The notes below the pieces were generated by a model. The model saw only the letters and a program-made list of their open reading frames with translations. It did no database searches and was not told the DNA's origin. This document shows positions 18,230 to 27,004 of a DNA stretch of 64,000 nucleotides, one piece after another (the first letter of the stretch is position 1; each line of letters begins with the position of its first letter). Both the position numbers and the translations under genes were made by a program. The stretch comes from GCA-002731945 sp036344135. GTDB taxonomy: Bacteria > Pseudomonadota > Alphaproteobacteria > MED-G09. The DNA lies in assembly GCA_036344135.1 (NCBI GenBank), contig JAYYUG010000097.1:1-64000 (forward strand). The letters run 5' to 3'.

Positions 18230-20701
18230 TTATCTTTGGTAAGACAACTCAAGCATCATAGTTCTTCCGGGTTTCATATAGGAATATCTATCAGCTTGGA
18301 AGCCGTAAATACTTCCGGCGTTACCACCTGTAGATGGAGTATCTGATGCATAGGTTTGGATATACTCGTCATTAAGATTTTTTCCAATAAGACTGAGCTT
18401 CCATCCTTGATCCGGAGAGCTAACACTAACGGCAGCATCAAAAACATGATATGAACCTTGTATTGCATTGGGTATGGTATCTCTCAATACATAATCATCA
18501 GAGAATTTCACATTTCCGTTAAGACCCAATTCCAGTTCACCCCCAATATCGGTAATATAATTGAAACCAAGGTTGTAACGCAAATCTGGAGACATAGCTT
18601 TATCACTTCCATTAAGACTTTGTTCCCATAAACCTCCGACTTGTGTCGTACATCCTTCTGAAGGTTTTTGACCGCCATAACAAGGACCGCTAAATTTTAC
18701 ATAGTTGGCATCATTATAACCTAATGCTCCGGTCAATCTAAGACCTTCCACAGAAGGCGGTAAGTAAGTAAGTTGTATTTCAAATCCTTCAGATTCAGTT
18801 TCCTCTGCATTCAAGGTTCTGTAGGCAAAAGTAGCAGAATTAAAGAAGTTTAATTGAAGATCTTCATACTCGTATTTATAGATATCAAACTCAACATTAA
18901 GAGCTCCATCTAAGAGAATAGCTTTAACTCCCGCTTCTACACCTTTTACCGTTTCAGGATCATAAGTGATGTCAGCAATCGGATCAGCATTTAATGTGCT
19001 ATCAATAGAACCGTTATCAAATCCAGCTGACTTCCAGCCTTCTTTGTAAGCAACGAAATAAGTAACGTTTTCAGACGGTTGATAACGAAGAGTTAGCTCA
19101 GGAACCAATTCATCAAGTTTTGTTTTCGAAGCTAATACTCTGCCTTCAACAAATAAGAATCCAAACATTGGATTAACATAAGGTTGAGTAAAATAAGAAT
19201 CCTTTTCTTCCTCAATATAACGCGCACCGACAGTTATTTGGGTTGTGTCAGACATATCCCAAATCAATTCACCATAAACAGAAATGGTTTTTCCATCTGT
19301 TTCAGATACCTTATCGTAAGCCACAAAACGATTTGACGGATCAGCTAAAGAATTTTCAGCTCCAGCAAAAATTACCTCTTGAATGAAGTATCTTTCAGTG
19401 TTGGCATAATACGCTCCTAATGCCCAGTTGAAGTTTCCTTCGTTCTTTGAAATAACTTTTGATTCTATAGAAAAATTCTCGAAATCATTACCTTCACCAG
19501 CAAAACATCCAACACTTGCTCCACCATCACAATCAATTACCCAACCAACATTTTGTTCGTGATGGTTCACAATTGTTTGAATAAAAACTTCATCCAAATC
19601 CACATTTAAATGCGCGGTAATAATTTTGGACTCGTAATTTTCTCCCAAATCTCCACCCAATTGACCTGTAAGTGGTAATGCAGCAGCAGGAGTCGTTGGA
19701 ATAGGATTAGCGCCGCTTCGTCGGTCTTTATTACATTCACCACCGCCCACATTCTCAATCGGCATTAAAAAACCAGGATTGTCTGGATTTGCCGTGTTTA
19801 CGTGAGGTTTTCCACCTAAAGTGGTGCAATCATACCATTCACTAACACCCATGTTTGCATAAGTATTATCTGCAAAAGAGGCTTTTAATTTAAAAAATAC
19901 ATTTTCAGAAAAATTTCCCGCAAGTGTCAAACGACCAGCGCTAAGTTCTGATTGGGGTGAATGGCTGGAAACAGGTCCTCTAGTCTCATGAACTGTTGGG
20001 GCAAATCCTTGAGATACATCAACCGTTGTATAGGTTGTTGGTCCTGCAGTATTTTCTAACCATCCTTTATCCATCTCGGAATTAAACAACGCAAGTCGTA
20101 TTCCCCAATTATCACTTAGTGGAGAAGAAACCATAAATTCTGCAGTGTTTGTCTCATATTCAAACTCATTAGCCACCTTAAATCCCCATTCAAGTTCGTC
20201 TCCAGGATCATTAGTTGTAATTACAACCGCGCCTGATGTAGCATTTTTACCGAAATAAAGCGCTTGGGGACCCTTAAGGATAGCAACTTGGCTTACATCA
20301 AATAAACCTTCATTGATAACTCTTCCTTGTGGAAAGTAAACACCATCAATCATGACAGCTGTTGATTGTTCAATACCTAAACTACCTGGACTGGATGCAA
20401 TACCACGAATGGCAATCTGAACACCACTACCACTGCTCAACCTATTGATCTCAAGAGAAGCGGAGCTATTAGCAATATCGTCCAAAGTTTGGAATCCGTA
20501 CGTATCCATTTCTTCCTCGCTTATAGCTGTAATTGCTACAGGAATATCTCTCACTGATTCATCGCGTGCTCTCGCTGTAACAACAATCTCTTCTATGTAT
20601 CTTGAAAGATTACTAGATGAAGAATTATCCTGTGCCTGAGTATAAGAAAAACTAAAAATTAAAGAAAAAACAAAAAATAACGAAGGAACAAATCTCATCA
20701 C
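18230..20701 (-). CDS. TonB-dependent outer-membrane receptor
   Basis: An 823-residue receptor with a signal peptide (about 1-23, ending TQA). The TonB-box/plug start is YIEEIVVTARARDESVRDIPVAI, followed by a plug domain with VMIDGVYFPQGR and GPQALYFGKNATSGAVV and a long beta-barrel. The last residues are LELSYQR rather than the usual terminal Phe/Trp, a small oddity for an outer-membrane barrel. It shares its upstream region with the divergent Rieske oxygenase at 20831, so both are probably controlled together and the receptor likely imports that pathway's substrate (inference). Confidence 0.95.
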   Translation of the reverse strand: MMRFVPSLFFVFSLIFSFSYTQAQDNSSSSNLSRYIEEIVVTARARDESVRDIPVAITAISEEEMDTYGFQTLDDIANSSASLEINRLSSGSGVQIAIRGIASSPGSLGIEQSTAVMIDGVYFPQGRVINEGLFDVSQVAILKGPQALYFGKNATSGAVVITTNDPGDELEWGFKVANEFEYETNTAEFMVSSPLSDNWGIRLALFNSEMDKGWLENTAGPTTYTTVDVSQGFAPTVHETRGPVSSHSPQSELSAGRLTLAGNFSENVFFKLKASFADNTYANMGVSEWYDCTTLGGKPHVNTANPDNPGFLMPIENVGGGECNKDRRSGANPIPTTPAAALPLTGQLGGDLGENYESKIITAHLNVDLDEVFIQTIVNHHEQNVGWVIDCDGGASVGCFAGEGNDFENFSIESKVISKNEGNFNWALGAYYANTERYFIQEVIFAGAENSLADPSNRFVAYDKVSETDGKTISVYGELIWDMSDTTQITVGARYIEEEKDSYFTQPYVNPMFGFLFVEGRVLASKTKLDELVPELTLRYQPSENVTYFVAYKEGWKSAGFDNGSIDSTLNADPIADITYDPETVKGVEAGVKAILLDGALNVEFDIYKYEYEDLQLNFFNSATFAYRTLNAEETESEGFEIQLTYLPPSVEGLRLTGALGYNDANYVKFSGPCYGGQKPSEGCTTQVGGLWEQSLNGSDKAMSPDLRYNLGFNYITDIGGELELGLNGNVKFSDDYVLRDTIPNAIQGSYHVFDAAVSVSSPDQGWKLSLIGKNLNDEYIQTYASDTPSTGGNAGSIYGFQADRYSYMKPGRTMMLELSYQR

Positions 20702-20830
20702 ATTCTCCCAAAAAAAGGTTATCTTTTAGAAGTTTACTGCTTTAATCTCATTTGTAAATCTTAATTGCATATTTAATTATTTATATACCAAATAATGCAA
20801 TGCTATTAATATGGGGTTGGAGGGAATTAA

Positions 20831-22177
20831 ATGAGTGAAAAAAGACTAGAGGAGCGTTCAGCAAGGGTTTCTGGGTCTGCCAATAGGGTATATTCGGAAG
20901 ATGTTTTAATCACCGGAGATCGTTATACTTCAATAGATTTCATGGAAAAAGAGATGGATAAACTGTGGTCAAGAGTTTGGAACATAGGAGGTTGGAGTAA
21001 TGAAATTCCAAAATCGGGAGACTTTGTTACTCACCATATAGGACGTGAATCTATACTAATGGTTCGTCAAACGGATGGTTCTGTTAAAGCGTTTCATAAT
21101 GTCTGTCCTCATAGAGGAAATCGTCTTGTTCATAACGATATTGGTTCAGTCCCGGAATTCACGTGCACTTACCATGGTTGGAAATTTGACCTCGGCGGTA
21201 CGCTTATCTATGCTCAAGATGAAGAGGACTTTCCCAAAGGTAACCCATGTGGAAAACTTACTTTATCAGAAATCCCATGCGAAGTGTACGGTGGTTTTAT
21301 TTGGTACAATATGGATGAAAATTGCTTCCCACTAAGCGGATTTTTGGGTGAAGTCAAAACCTACTTTGATATGCATGATTTAGAGGGCATGAAACGTATC
21401 TACCACAAAGTATGTGAAGTCCCTTTTAACTGGAAAGCATTAAGGGATAATTTTTGCGAATCCTACCATTTGCCAATGACTCATCCTCAAATCATAGATT
21501 ACTTTGATGACGATTATAAAAATACTGATTTTGAACTTTTCGAAACCGGTCATAATTTAATGAAAATGAAAGGTTGCTTACCTTCTCTTCGCGATGCAGG
21601 AACATTTGAGATTAATGACAAACTTGAGGCAGACCTTCTCAACTGGGGGCTGGATCCTGCTGATTTTGAAGGAAAAGCTCATAACGTTAGAGAAGCTCTT
21701 CAAAAACAAAAAAAGAAATTAGGTTCTAAAAGAGGTTTCAAACATTTTGAGAAAATGCCAGACGCTTGGCTTACAGATGCTTTCCATTTTAATGTTTTCC
21801 CGGGCACGTCCATCACCTTCACAGCTGAAGTTGTCTCTCTTCAGAGGACCGAACCACATCCGACCGATCCAAATAAATCGATTTATGATCATTGGCAAAT
21901 GGCTTTGAAAGCAGATAATTCCGACAGCCCTGAAACTAACCCAACGATGTTGGTATCCAGTCCCGAAGAAATGGTTGAATGGGAAGAAGTTGAAAAGACA
22001 GTGGTAATATTTGGCGAAGAAACACTTAGTGAGGTCGCTGATCAAGATTTGGAAAGATCGAGCGGTCAACAACTGGGTTTTCACTCCCGAGGATTCAAGG
22101 GTGCTTATTTGTCTGGTCAAGAAAATCGTGTGCAACAATTTCATAACTTCATTGACCGTTATATAAATAAAATATAA
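20831..22177 (+). CDS. Rieske non-haem iron oxygenase, alpha subunit
   Basis: A 448-residue ring-hydroxylating-type oxygenase. The Rieske cluster ligands are Cys92/His94 (CPHRG) and Cys112/His115 (CTYHGW). The mononuclear iron site has His213 and His218 in ESYHLPMTHPQ, with a carboxylate in DQDLERSSGQQ near the C-terminus. The bridging position before the His pair is Glu210 rather than the Asp of naphthalene dioxygenase, as in carnitine monooxygenase CntA. No beta subunit gene follows, suggesting a homo-oligomer. It starts after a good GGAGGGAATTAA ribosome site and is divergent from the TonB receptor. The reaction (ring hydroxylation or demethylation) is undetermined. Confidence 0.93.
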   Translation: MSEKRLEERSARVSGSANRVYSEDVLITGDRYTSIDFMEKEMDKLWSRVWNIGGWSNEIPKSGDFVTHHIGRESILMVRQTDGSVKAFHNVCPHRGNRLVHNDIGSVPEFTCTYHGWKFDLGGTLIYAQDEEDFPKGNPCGKLTLSEIPCEVYGGFIWYNMDENCFPLSGFLGEVKTYFDMHDLEGMKRIYHKVCEVPFNWKALRDNFCESYHLPMTHPQIIDYFDDDYKNTDFELFETGHNLMKMKGCLPSLRDAGTFEINDKLEADLLNWGLDPADFEGKAHNVREALQKQKKKLGSKRGFKHFEKMPDAWLTDAFHFNVFPGTSITFTAEVVSLQRTEPHPTDPNKSIYDHWQMALKADNSDSPETNPTMLVSSPEEMVEWEEVEKTVVIFGEETLSEVADQDLERSSGQQLGFHSRGFKGAYLSGQENRVQQFHNFIDRYINKI

Positions 22178-22280
22178 TTCTCAACCACTAATATAGGATT
22201 TTCGAAGCGTGTTTATCCCTATTTCTATTTCCTTGGATTGCAAATATTAAAGCTTAGTATATCCATATAGATTAAGTATT

Positions 22281-24236
22281 TTAAATTTTTCTCGTTAATT
22301 CGACAGCCTCATGAATTGCGCTCATCATCGAGTTTCGACCACGTACATCACCAATAAGATGAGTGTTTCGATTTGTTTTAGCTAGAGCTTCTGAGAGCTC
22401 TCTATTAGGTTGATTGAAACTCACCAAGAATACGGTTTTGGCTTCTAGTTTACGTTTTCGTTCTGTAAACAAGACTCCTATTTCTACCTCCTCTTCAGTG
22501 ATTCCACGTAAATAATGACCGCCAATAAAATCAAAATCTCCTGACATTAATCGCTCTCTAGCAGCGCCTACTGTGACAGGAGGATATGGAACATTTTGCG
22601 CCATTTGTTCCATCCTAGAAACCAGAGTTACGTGAACGCCTGCATTGAGTAGTACATCAGCTACAGAGATTGATTCAAACGTTCCTGTATCGTCAAATAT
22701 CACAGCTGGTCCCTCTATTTCTGGCTTTTTACCAACACCAAATAGACTCCAGGAATTATACACATGAGATAAATCAAACCCTGGTATAGGTTCTGCAGGA
22801 CTAGATACCTGAAAGCCATCGTCGCGCGGTGTTGTTCCTGTTGCTATTATGATTTCATCTGGAGAAATTTCTCTGACCTTTTCTTCATCAACCATTGAGT
22901 TTAAGTGAACATCTACTGTAAGCTCTTCAATTTCATCCATTAGATACTGGATAATAGCTCCTAAATCCCCACGATTCGGCGCACTAGCAGCCATTGCCAC
23001 TTGTCCGCCAAGACGACGAGAGGCTTCGTGTAGCTCTACTTCATGTCCTCTAATAGCTAATGTTCTTGCGGCTTCCAACCCTGCAAGACCTCCTCCAACT
23101 ATAAGTATTTTTTTGGAATCAAGCACCTTGTCCTGAGGATCGAAAGGGATAGATTTTTCTTGTGCGGCAGCGACATTTACTACGCAACTTAATGTGGAAC
23201 CGTTCATTATACGTCCCACACAACCCATATTAGAACCTACACAAGGTCGAATCTTACGTTCATTACCCGATCGAGCCTTATTGACTAACTCAGGGTCAGC
23301 AATAAGCGCACGAACCATAGAAACCATACTGGCTTCTCCACTAGCTACAATGGAGCTTGCATGGTCGAGGGTCATTATTCTCCCTGTAACAATTGTAGGT
23401 TTTGTGATTCCAGGAGTAACAACTTTATTAGGGATCATCTCTACCCCTAGTGGATCATCTGAAGGTGCAATCAATTTGTGAAACCTCCAATATGCACCCA
23501 TATGAAGAGAAATATAGTCAACTAGAGGATCAACTATTTTTGCTATCTCAGCATTGTCTTCCGGTTTAAGTCCACCTGGTACATGGTCTTCATTAGGGAT
23601 ACGAACCCCCACCACAAAGGAACTGTCTTTAACTTCTTCTCTTATCGCATTTATAATCTCAAGTAGAAAACGAACCCGATTATTTAATGACCCGCCATAT
23701 TCATCAGTACGATGATTAGTAGCAGGTGATAAAAACTCATGAATTAAATACCCGCTGGAAGCATGTATATCTACACCATTCATGCCGCCATCACGACATC
23801 GTCGTGCAGCTGAAGCAAATGCTGCGGTAATTTCACCAATTTGCTCCTTCGTCATTTCTAATGGTATAACTCCTATCATAGGGTTAGGTATTGGGCTAGC
23901 TGACCAATTCTCAGGTGCTGCTCCATCAGGAAAACTTGCCCCAGCATGATAAATTTGCTGGAACAGCTTCATTCCATAGGGTTTTATAGTAGAAGTCAGT
24001 TTTTCGTAAAATGGGATGCATTCATCTGACCACAAAGGTAATAGGCCTGGTGCGCTAGGATGTACGCCAGTAGCTTCCAAGGTTGACATACCAACTCCTC
24101 CCCGGGCCCTAGCCTCGTGATAAGCAATCAAATCATCTCCAAGGGTCAAAGTTGCATGAGGGGTTCTCACAATACGGTTCGGGATTGTAATCCCACCTAC
24201 CTTTATGGGAACAAAGAGGTTATCATATTGAGCCAT
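22281..24236 (-). CDS. Old-yellow-enzyme/FAD fusion oxidoreductase (FadH/TMADH/DgcA superfamily), one Fe-S Cys missing
   Basis: A 651-residue protein. Residues 1-330 are an FMN TIM barrel with DIHASSGYLIHEFLSPATNHRTDEYGG. Residues 375-651 are a FAD/NAD(P) domain with ILIVGGGLAGLEAA. The linker normally binds [4Fe-4S] through C-x2-C-x3-C-x11-C. Here it reads C332-VG-S335-NMG-C339 and C351, so the second ligand is Ser. As I recall, N-demethylase relatives (dimethylglycine and N-methylproline type) also vary at this position, which makes a methylamine-type demethylase a candidate beside 2,4-dienoyl-CoA or enone reductase. It lies convergent with one Rieske gene and divergent from another. Confidence 0.88.
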   Translation of the reverse strand: MAQYDNLFVPIKVGGITIPNRIVRTPHATLTLGDDLIAYHEARARGGVGMSTLEATGVHPSAPGLLPLWSDECIPFYEKLTSTIKPYGMKLFQQIYHAGASFPDGAAPENWSASPIPNPMIGVIPLEMTKEQIGEITAAFASAARRCRDGGMNGVDIHASSGYLIHEFLSPATNHRTDEYGGSLNNRVRFLLEIINAIREEVKDSSFVVGVRIPNEDHVPGGLKPEDNAEIAKIVDPLVDYISLHMGAYWRFHKLIAPSDDPLGVEMIPNKVVTPGITKPTIVTGRIMTLDHASSIVASGEASMVSMVRALIADPELVNKARSGNERKIRPCVGSNMGCVGRIMNGSTLSCVVNVAAAQEKSIPFDPQDKVLDSKKILIVGGGLAGLEAARTLAIRGHEVELHEASRRLGGQVAMAASAPNRGDLGAIIQYLMDEIEELTVDVHLNSMVDEEKVREISPDEIIIATGTTPRDDGFQVSSPAEPIPGFDLSHVYNSWSLFGVGKKPEIEGPAVIFDDTGTFESISVADVLLNAGVHVTLVSRMEQMAQNVPYPPVTVGAARERLMSGDFDFIGGHYLRGITEEEVEIGVLFTERKRKLEAKTVFLVSFNQPNRELSEALAKTNRNTHLIGDVRGRNSMMSAIHEAVELTRKI

Positions 24237-24374
24237 TATCCTGCTTTCTAAAAATTAAGGTTACCGCAAGTGTATCATAAAGAATTCTTAGTATGCCTTT
24301 CTTTCTTTTGATAATGATTTATTGTAGGTTTAATATAACGTGTAAACAACTGAAAATATTGATAGAGGTTAATC

Positions 24375-25730
24375 ATGGGAAAAATGTTTAAAGATCTTGA
24401 CCCGGACACGATGGTTCGATCGCCAGGTATTACTTATCAGGAACTACTTGATACTGATTCACACGATGTTCCTGATGTATTAAGAATCCAATCACCAAAA
24501 GATCTTGGGCATTCAGAATTCTCGGTAGAACGTTACATTTCTAAAGACTGGCATGACAAAGAAGTTGAAAGAATGTGGAAAAAAATCTGGCAATTTGTAT
24601 GTAGGGAAGAAGATATTGCTGAACCAGGCGACCATTATCGTTATGATATTGCTGGAATTTCATTTCTCATTCTTCGTACAGAGACGAATGAGATTAAAGC
24701 CTATCCCAATTCATGTCTTCACCGTGGTCGGATGCTCAAAGAGTTTGATGGTCACGCTTCCGAATTACGATGCCCTTTCCATGGATTCTGTTGGCACCTT
24801 GATGGCTCATTAAAGCATATACCTGCAGATTGGGATTTCCCTCAGATAGATAAAGAAAATTTTTCTTTACCTGAACTACCAATCGCTATCTGGGGAGGAT
24901 TTGTGTTTATTAATCCTGACCAGCAATGCGAACCATTTGATGATTTCATTAAGGATATGAAGACTCAGTTTGAACGTTGGGAACCAGAAAAGCTATATAA
25001 ACAAGCGCATGTTGCAAAAATCGTGCCTTGTAACTGGAAAATCGCACAAGAGGCTTTCTGCGAGGCCTATCATGTCAGCGGAACCCATCCACAAATTTTA
25101 CCAAGTTTGGGGTGTGTTAATAGTCAGATCGATGTTTGGGATAATTGCGCCCGAGTTATTACACCATCAATGACACCTAGTCCTCTTTTAGATTACGAAC
25201 TTTCTGAAAAAGATATGATGCGTACCATGATGGATCTACCACCGGAAGCCCAGGTTCCAGAATTACCAAAAGACATGAATCCTCGAGAGTTTATGGCGAA
25301 TAGTAGCAGAGAGGATTTAAGGCCTAACGCAGGAAGTAAAGTTGATGAATATTGTGATGCTGAAATATTAGATAGCCTCGATTATACCTTGTTTCCAAAT
25401 TTTCATCCGTGGGGTGCATTTAATAAAATAGTGTATAGATTTAGGCCCAATGGTAACGATCACCGATCAGCGATTATGGAATGCATTATGCTTTCGCCAT
25501 TTCAAGGAGAAAGACCGCCTCCAGCTCCCATTCATTGGTTGAAAGAAGATGAAAAATGGTCCAGTGCCTTGGGTTTTTTAGGTAAAGTTTTCGATCAAGA
25601 TACTTTCAATATGCCTAAGGTACAACTTGGACTAGAATCTACCTACAAGTCAGGAATCACACTATCTGGTTACCAGGAAGGGAAGGTTCGTTGGTTACAT
25701 CACAAATTGACTGAATGGGTGGGAGAATAA
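24375..25730 (+). CDS. Rieske non-haem iron oxygenase, alpha subunit
   Basis: A 451-residue oxygenase. The Rieske ligands are Cys114/His116 (CLHRG) and Cys133/His136 (CPFHGFCW). The catalytic site is Glu230, His233 and His238 in CEAYHVSGTHPQ, with the third ligand in FDQDTFNMPKVQ. It is closely patterned like the oxygenase at 47796 (CLHRGR, CPFHG.CW, VFPNF.PWG), so these two form a subfamily distinct from the one at 20831. As with the others, Glu replaces the usual bridging Asp and no classical beta subunit is present. The stop codon overlaps the start of an 80-residue protein (TAATG), indicating translational coupling. Confidence 0.93.
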   Translation: MGKMFKDLDPDTMVRSPGITYQELLDTDSHDVPDVLRIQSPKDLGHSEFSVERYISKDWHDKEVERMWKKIWQFVCREEDIAEPGDHYRYDIAGISFLILRTETNEIKAYPNSCLHRGRMLKEFDGHASELRCPFHGFCWHLDGSLKHIPADWDFPQIDKENFSLPELPIAIWGGFVFINPDQQCEPFDDFIKDMKTQFERWEPEKLYKQAHVAKIVPCNWKIAQEAFCEAYHVSGTHPQILPSLGCVNSQIDVWDNCARVITPSMTPSPLLDYELSEKDMMRTMMDLPPEAQVPELPKDMNPREFMANSSREDLRPNAGSKVDEYCDAEILDSLDYTLFPNFHPWGAFNKIVYRFRPNGNDHRSAIMECIMLSPFQGERPPPAPIHWLKEDEKWSSALGFLGKVFDQDTFNMPKVQLGLESTYKSGITLSGYQEGKVRWLHHKLTEWVGE

Positions 25731-25972
25731 TGCCTTCTGTAAAACATCCATTTGACCCAAATATTTTATATGAGCTAGATAAGGATGGCAACATAAGAGT
25801 GACCAATGGAGAAAAATTCGGTGTATTTACTACTGAAGGTAGGCATATTACAGGAGAAATTCGTGAAGCCGATCCACAATTATGTGTTTGGGTCGGAAAC
25901 AATCCTGATGTTGAACAACAGCAAGCGAGGGATGAACGTTTTACGGAACGTCATGGTTTTAGGAAAAAATAA
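25730..25972 (+). CDS. Small protein translationally coupled to a Rieske oxygenase
   Basis: An 80-residue protein (MPSVKHPFDPNILYELDKDG...), starting at the ATG that overlaps the oxygenase stop by 1 nt. An in-frame start 15 nt earlier lies inside the oxygenase and is less likely. It is soluble, acidic in the middle, and has a GVFTTEGRHITGEIREADPQLCVWVGN segment that reads like a short beta-sheet domain. I recognise no family. The coupling implies equimolar synthesis, as for a structural subunit or assembly factor of the oxygenase. The idea of a minimal beta-like partner is inference. Confidence 0.7.
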   Translation: MPSVKHPFDPNILYELDKDGNIRVTNGEKFGVFTTEGRHITGEIREADPQLCVWVGNNPDVEQQQARDERFTERHGFRKK

Positions 25973-26012
25973 ATATCACGACTTCCAAACCTTAAGTTTT
26001 ATTCTGTCAGTG

Positions 26013-26216
26013 TTATTTAAACCATAAATATGGTTTATTTCCAGTTATCCTAAAGTAAATTGACATGTTTACCATATGCGTAATCAAAAGAGCTACTGCT
26101 ATTCCGATTGCCCATATAGGATCGCGGTAATTTAAATGCGCCCCGATCAAATATAAAGCAATAAGAACCACAATAGTCCATACACCCATTACCAAAAATG
26201 CTTTTAAAGAGCTCAT
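26013..26216 (-). CDS. Small two-helix membrane protein
   Basis: A 67-residue protein with two hydrophobic helices at about 5-25 and 35-55 and a short basic/aromatic tail (RITGNKPYLWFK). It is the last gene of the alkB-like operon, 2 nt downstream of the ferredoxin gene. I recognise no family. A membrane accessory subunit anchoring ferredoxin to the AlkB-like hydroxylase is a reasonable guess from position alone. Confidence 0.6.
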   Translation of the reverse strand: MSSLKAFLVMGVWTIVVLIALYLIGAHLNYRDPIWAIGIAVALLITHMVNMSIYFRITGNKPYLWFK

Positions 26217-26218
26217 AT

Positions 26219-26557
26219 TTATGTCCTCCTAATTCTCTTTTGCTTAAAATCCAGTTCTACTTTGATGTCGGATTTAAGGACCGATTGACAAGCAAGAATA
26301 TATCCTTCTTTTAATTGTTCATCAGCCAACACATATCCGAAATCTGTAAGTGGTCTAATCTTTCCCTCTAACAATTTGCATCTACATGTCCCGCAACTTC
26401 CGACCCGACAATAATGTGGCCATTTAATACCATTGTCCAAAGCAGCTGTAAGTAATTTCTCTTCCCGTCTTACTTTCAAAGTTTCATTAGCATTTACAAT
26501 ATTTGCCACAAAATGCTTATCTTTTTTTATAAAAAAATTAAGCACATTTTCAAACAT
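26219..26557 (-). CDS. [2Fe-2S] plant-type ferredoxin
   Basis: A 112-residue ferredoxin. The cluster ligands are Cys50, Cys55, Cys58 (CRVGSCGTC) and Cys90 (LACQS). The sequence around them (KLLEGKIRPLTDFGYVLADEQLKEGYILACQS) closely resembles the N-terminal ferredoxin domain of oxygenase reductases such as XylA or MmoC, but the FAD/NAD domain is absent. It follows the haemoglobin gene by 29 nt in the alkB-like operon. It likely passes electrons to the AlkB-like enzyme in place of rubredoxin, and could also serve the P450 or the Rieske oxygenases. Confidence 0.92.
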   Translation of the reverse strand: MFENVLNFFIKKDKHFVANIVNANETLKVRREEKLLTAALDNGIKWPHYCRVGSCGTCRCKLLEGKIRPLTDFGYVLADEQLKEGYILACQSVLKSDIKVELDFKQKRIRRT

Positions 26558-26586
26558 AAATAATTCTGGCCAGTACTGAGTAAAAC

Positions 26587-26946
26587 TTAAAGTTTAATTA
26601 CTTCAGGTCTAAGAGACCATAAAATAGCCAATATTTCGTCTTTTATACCCTGATCAATATTGTTTTCATCTAAAGCAGCCATCATATCATCAACAACCGC
26701 ATTGAATTCCTCTTCGGAAATATTCATACTCGTATGTGCAGTTATCATGTCTTTACCTGTATACTCTTCAGGCCCTCCAAACCCGTTACACATAAACTCG
26801 GTCACTAATCTTATAACTTCATTAGGATCACTATTAGCATAACGATTATTAACCGTTGGATTTGAAGTATGATTCTTAAACAATGATGTAGCAATTTCTT
26901 TAATTGAATCGGGACCACCAATCCTTTCATAAAGACTATCAGACAT
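26587..26946 (-). CDS. Group I truncated haemoglobin
   Basis: A 119-residue 2-on-2 globin. SLYERIGGPDSIKEI at the N-terminus and GKDMITAHTSMNISEEEFN with proximal His71 fit group I (trHbN). The aromatic residues usually found at helix B9/B10 are replaced in SLFKNHTSNP, so the distal pocket may be atypical. Known members bind O2 and scavenge NO. The gene lies between the alkB-like gene (58-nt gap) and the ferredoxin gene (29-nt gap). A role in supplying O2 to, or protecting, the diiron hydroxylase is suggested by this position. Confidence 0.9.
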   Translation of the reverse strand: MSDSLYERIGGPDSIKEIATSLFKNHTSNPTVNNRYANSDPNEVIRLVTEFMCNGFGGPEEYTGKDMITAHTSMNISEEEFNAVVDDMMAALDENNIDQGIKDEILAILWSLRPEVIKL

Positions 26947-27004
26947 AATTTTCTCCTTTTTATAAAGCCTTAGTAAAATAGACTAAAGCTATAATCAATA
27001 TTTA

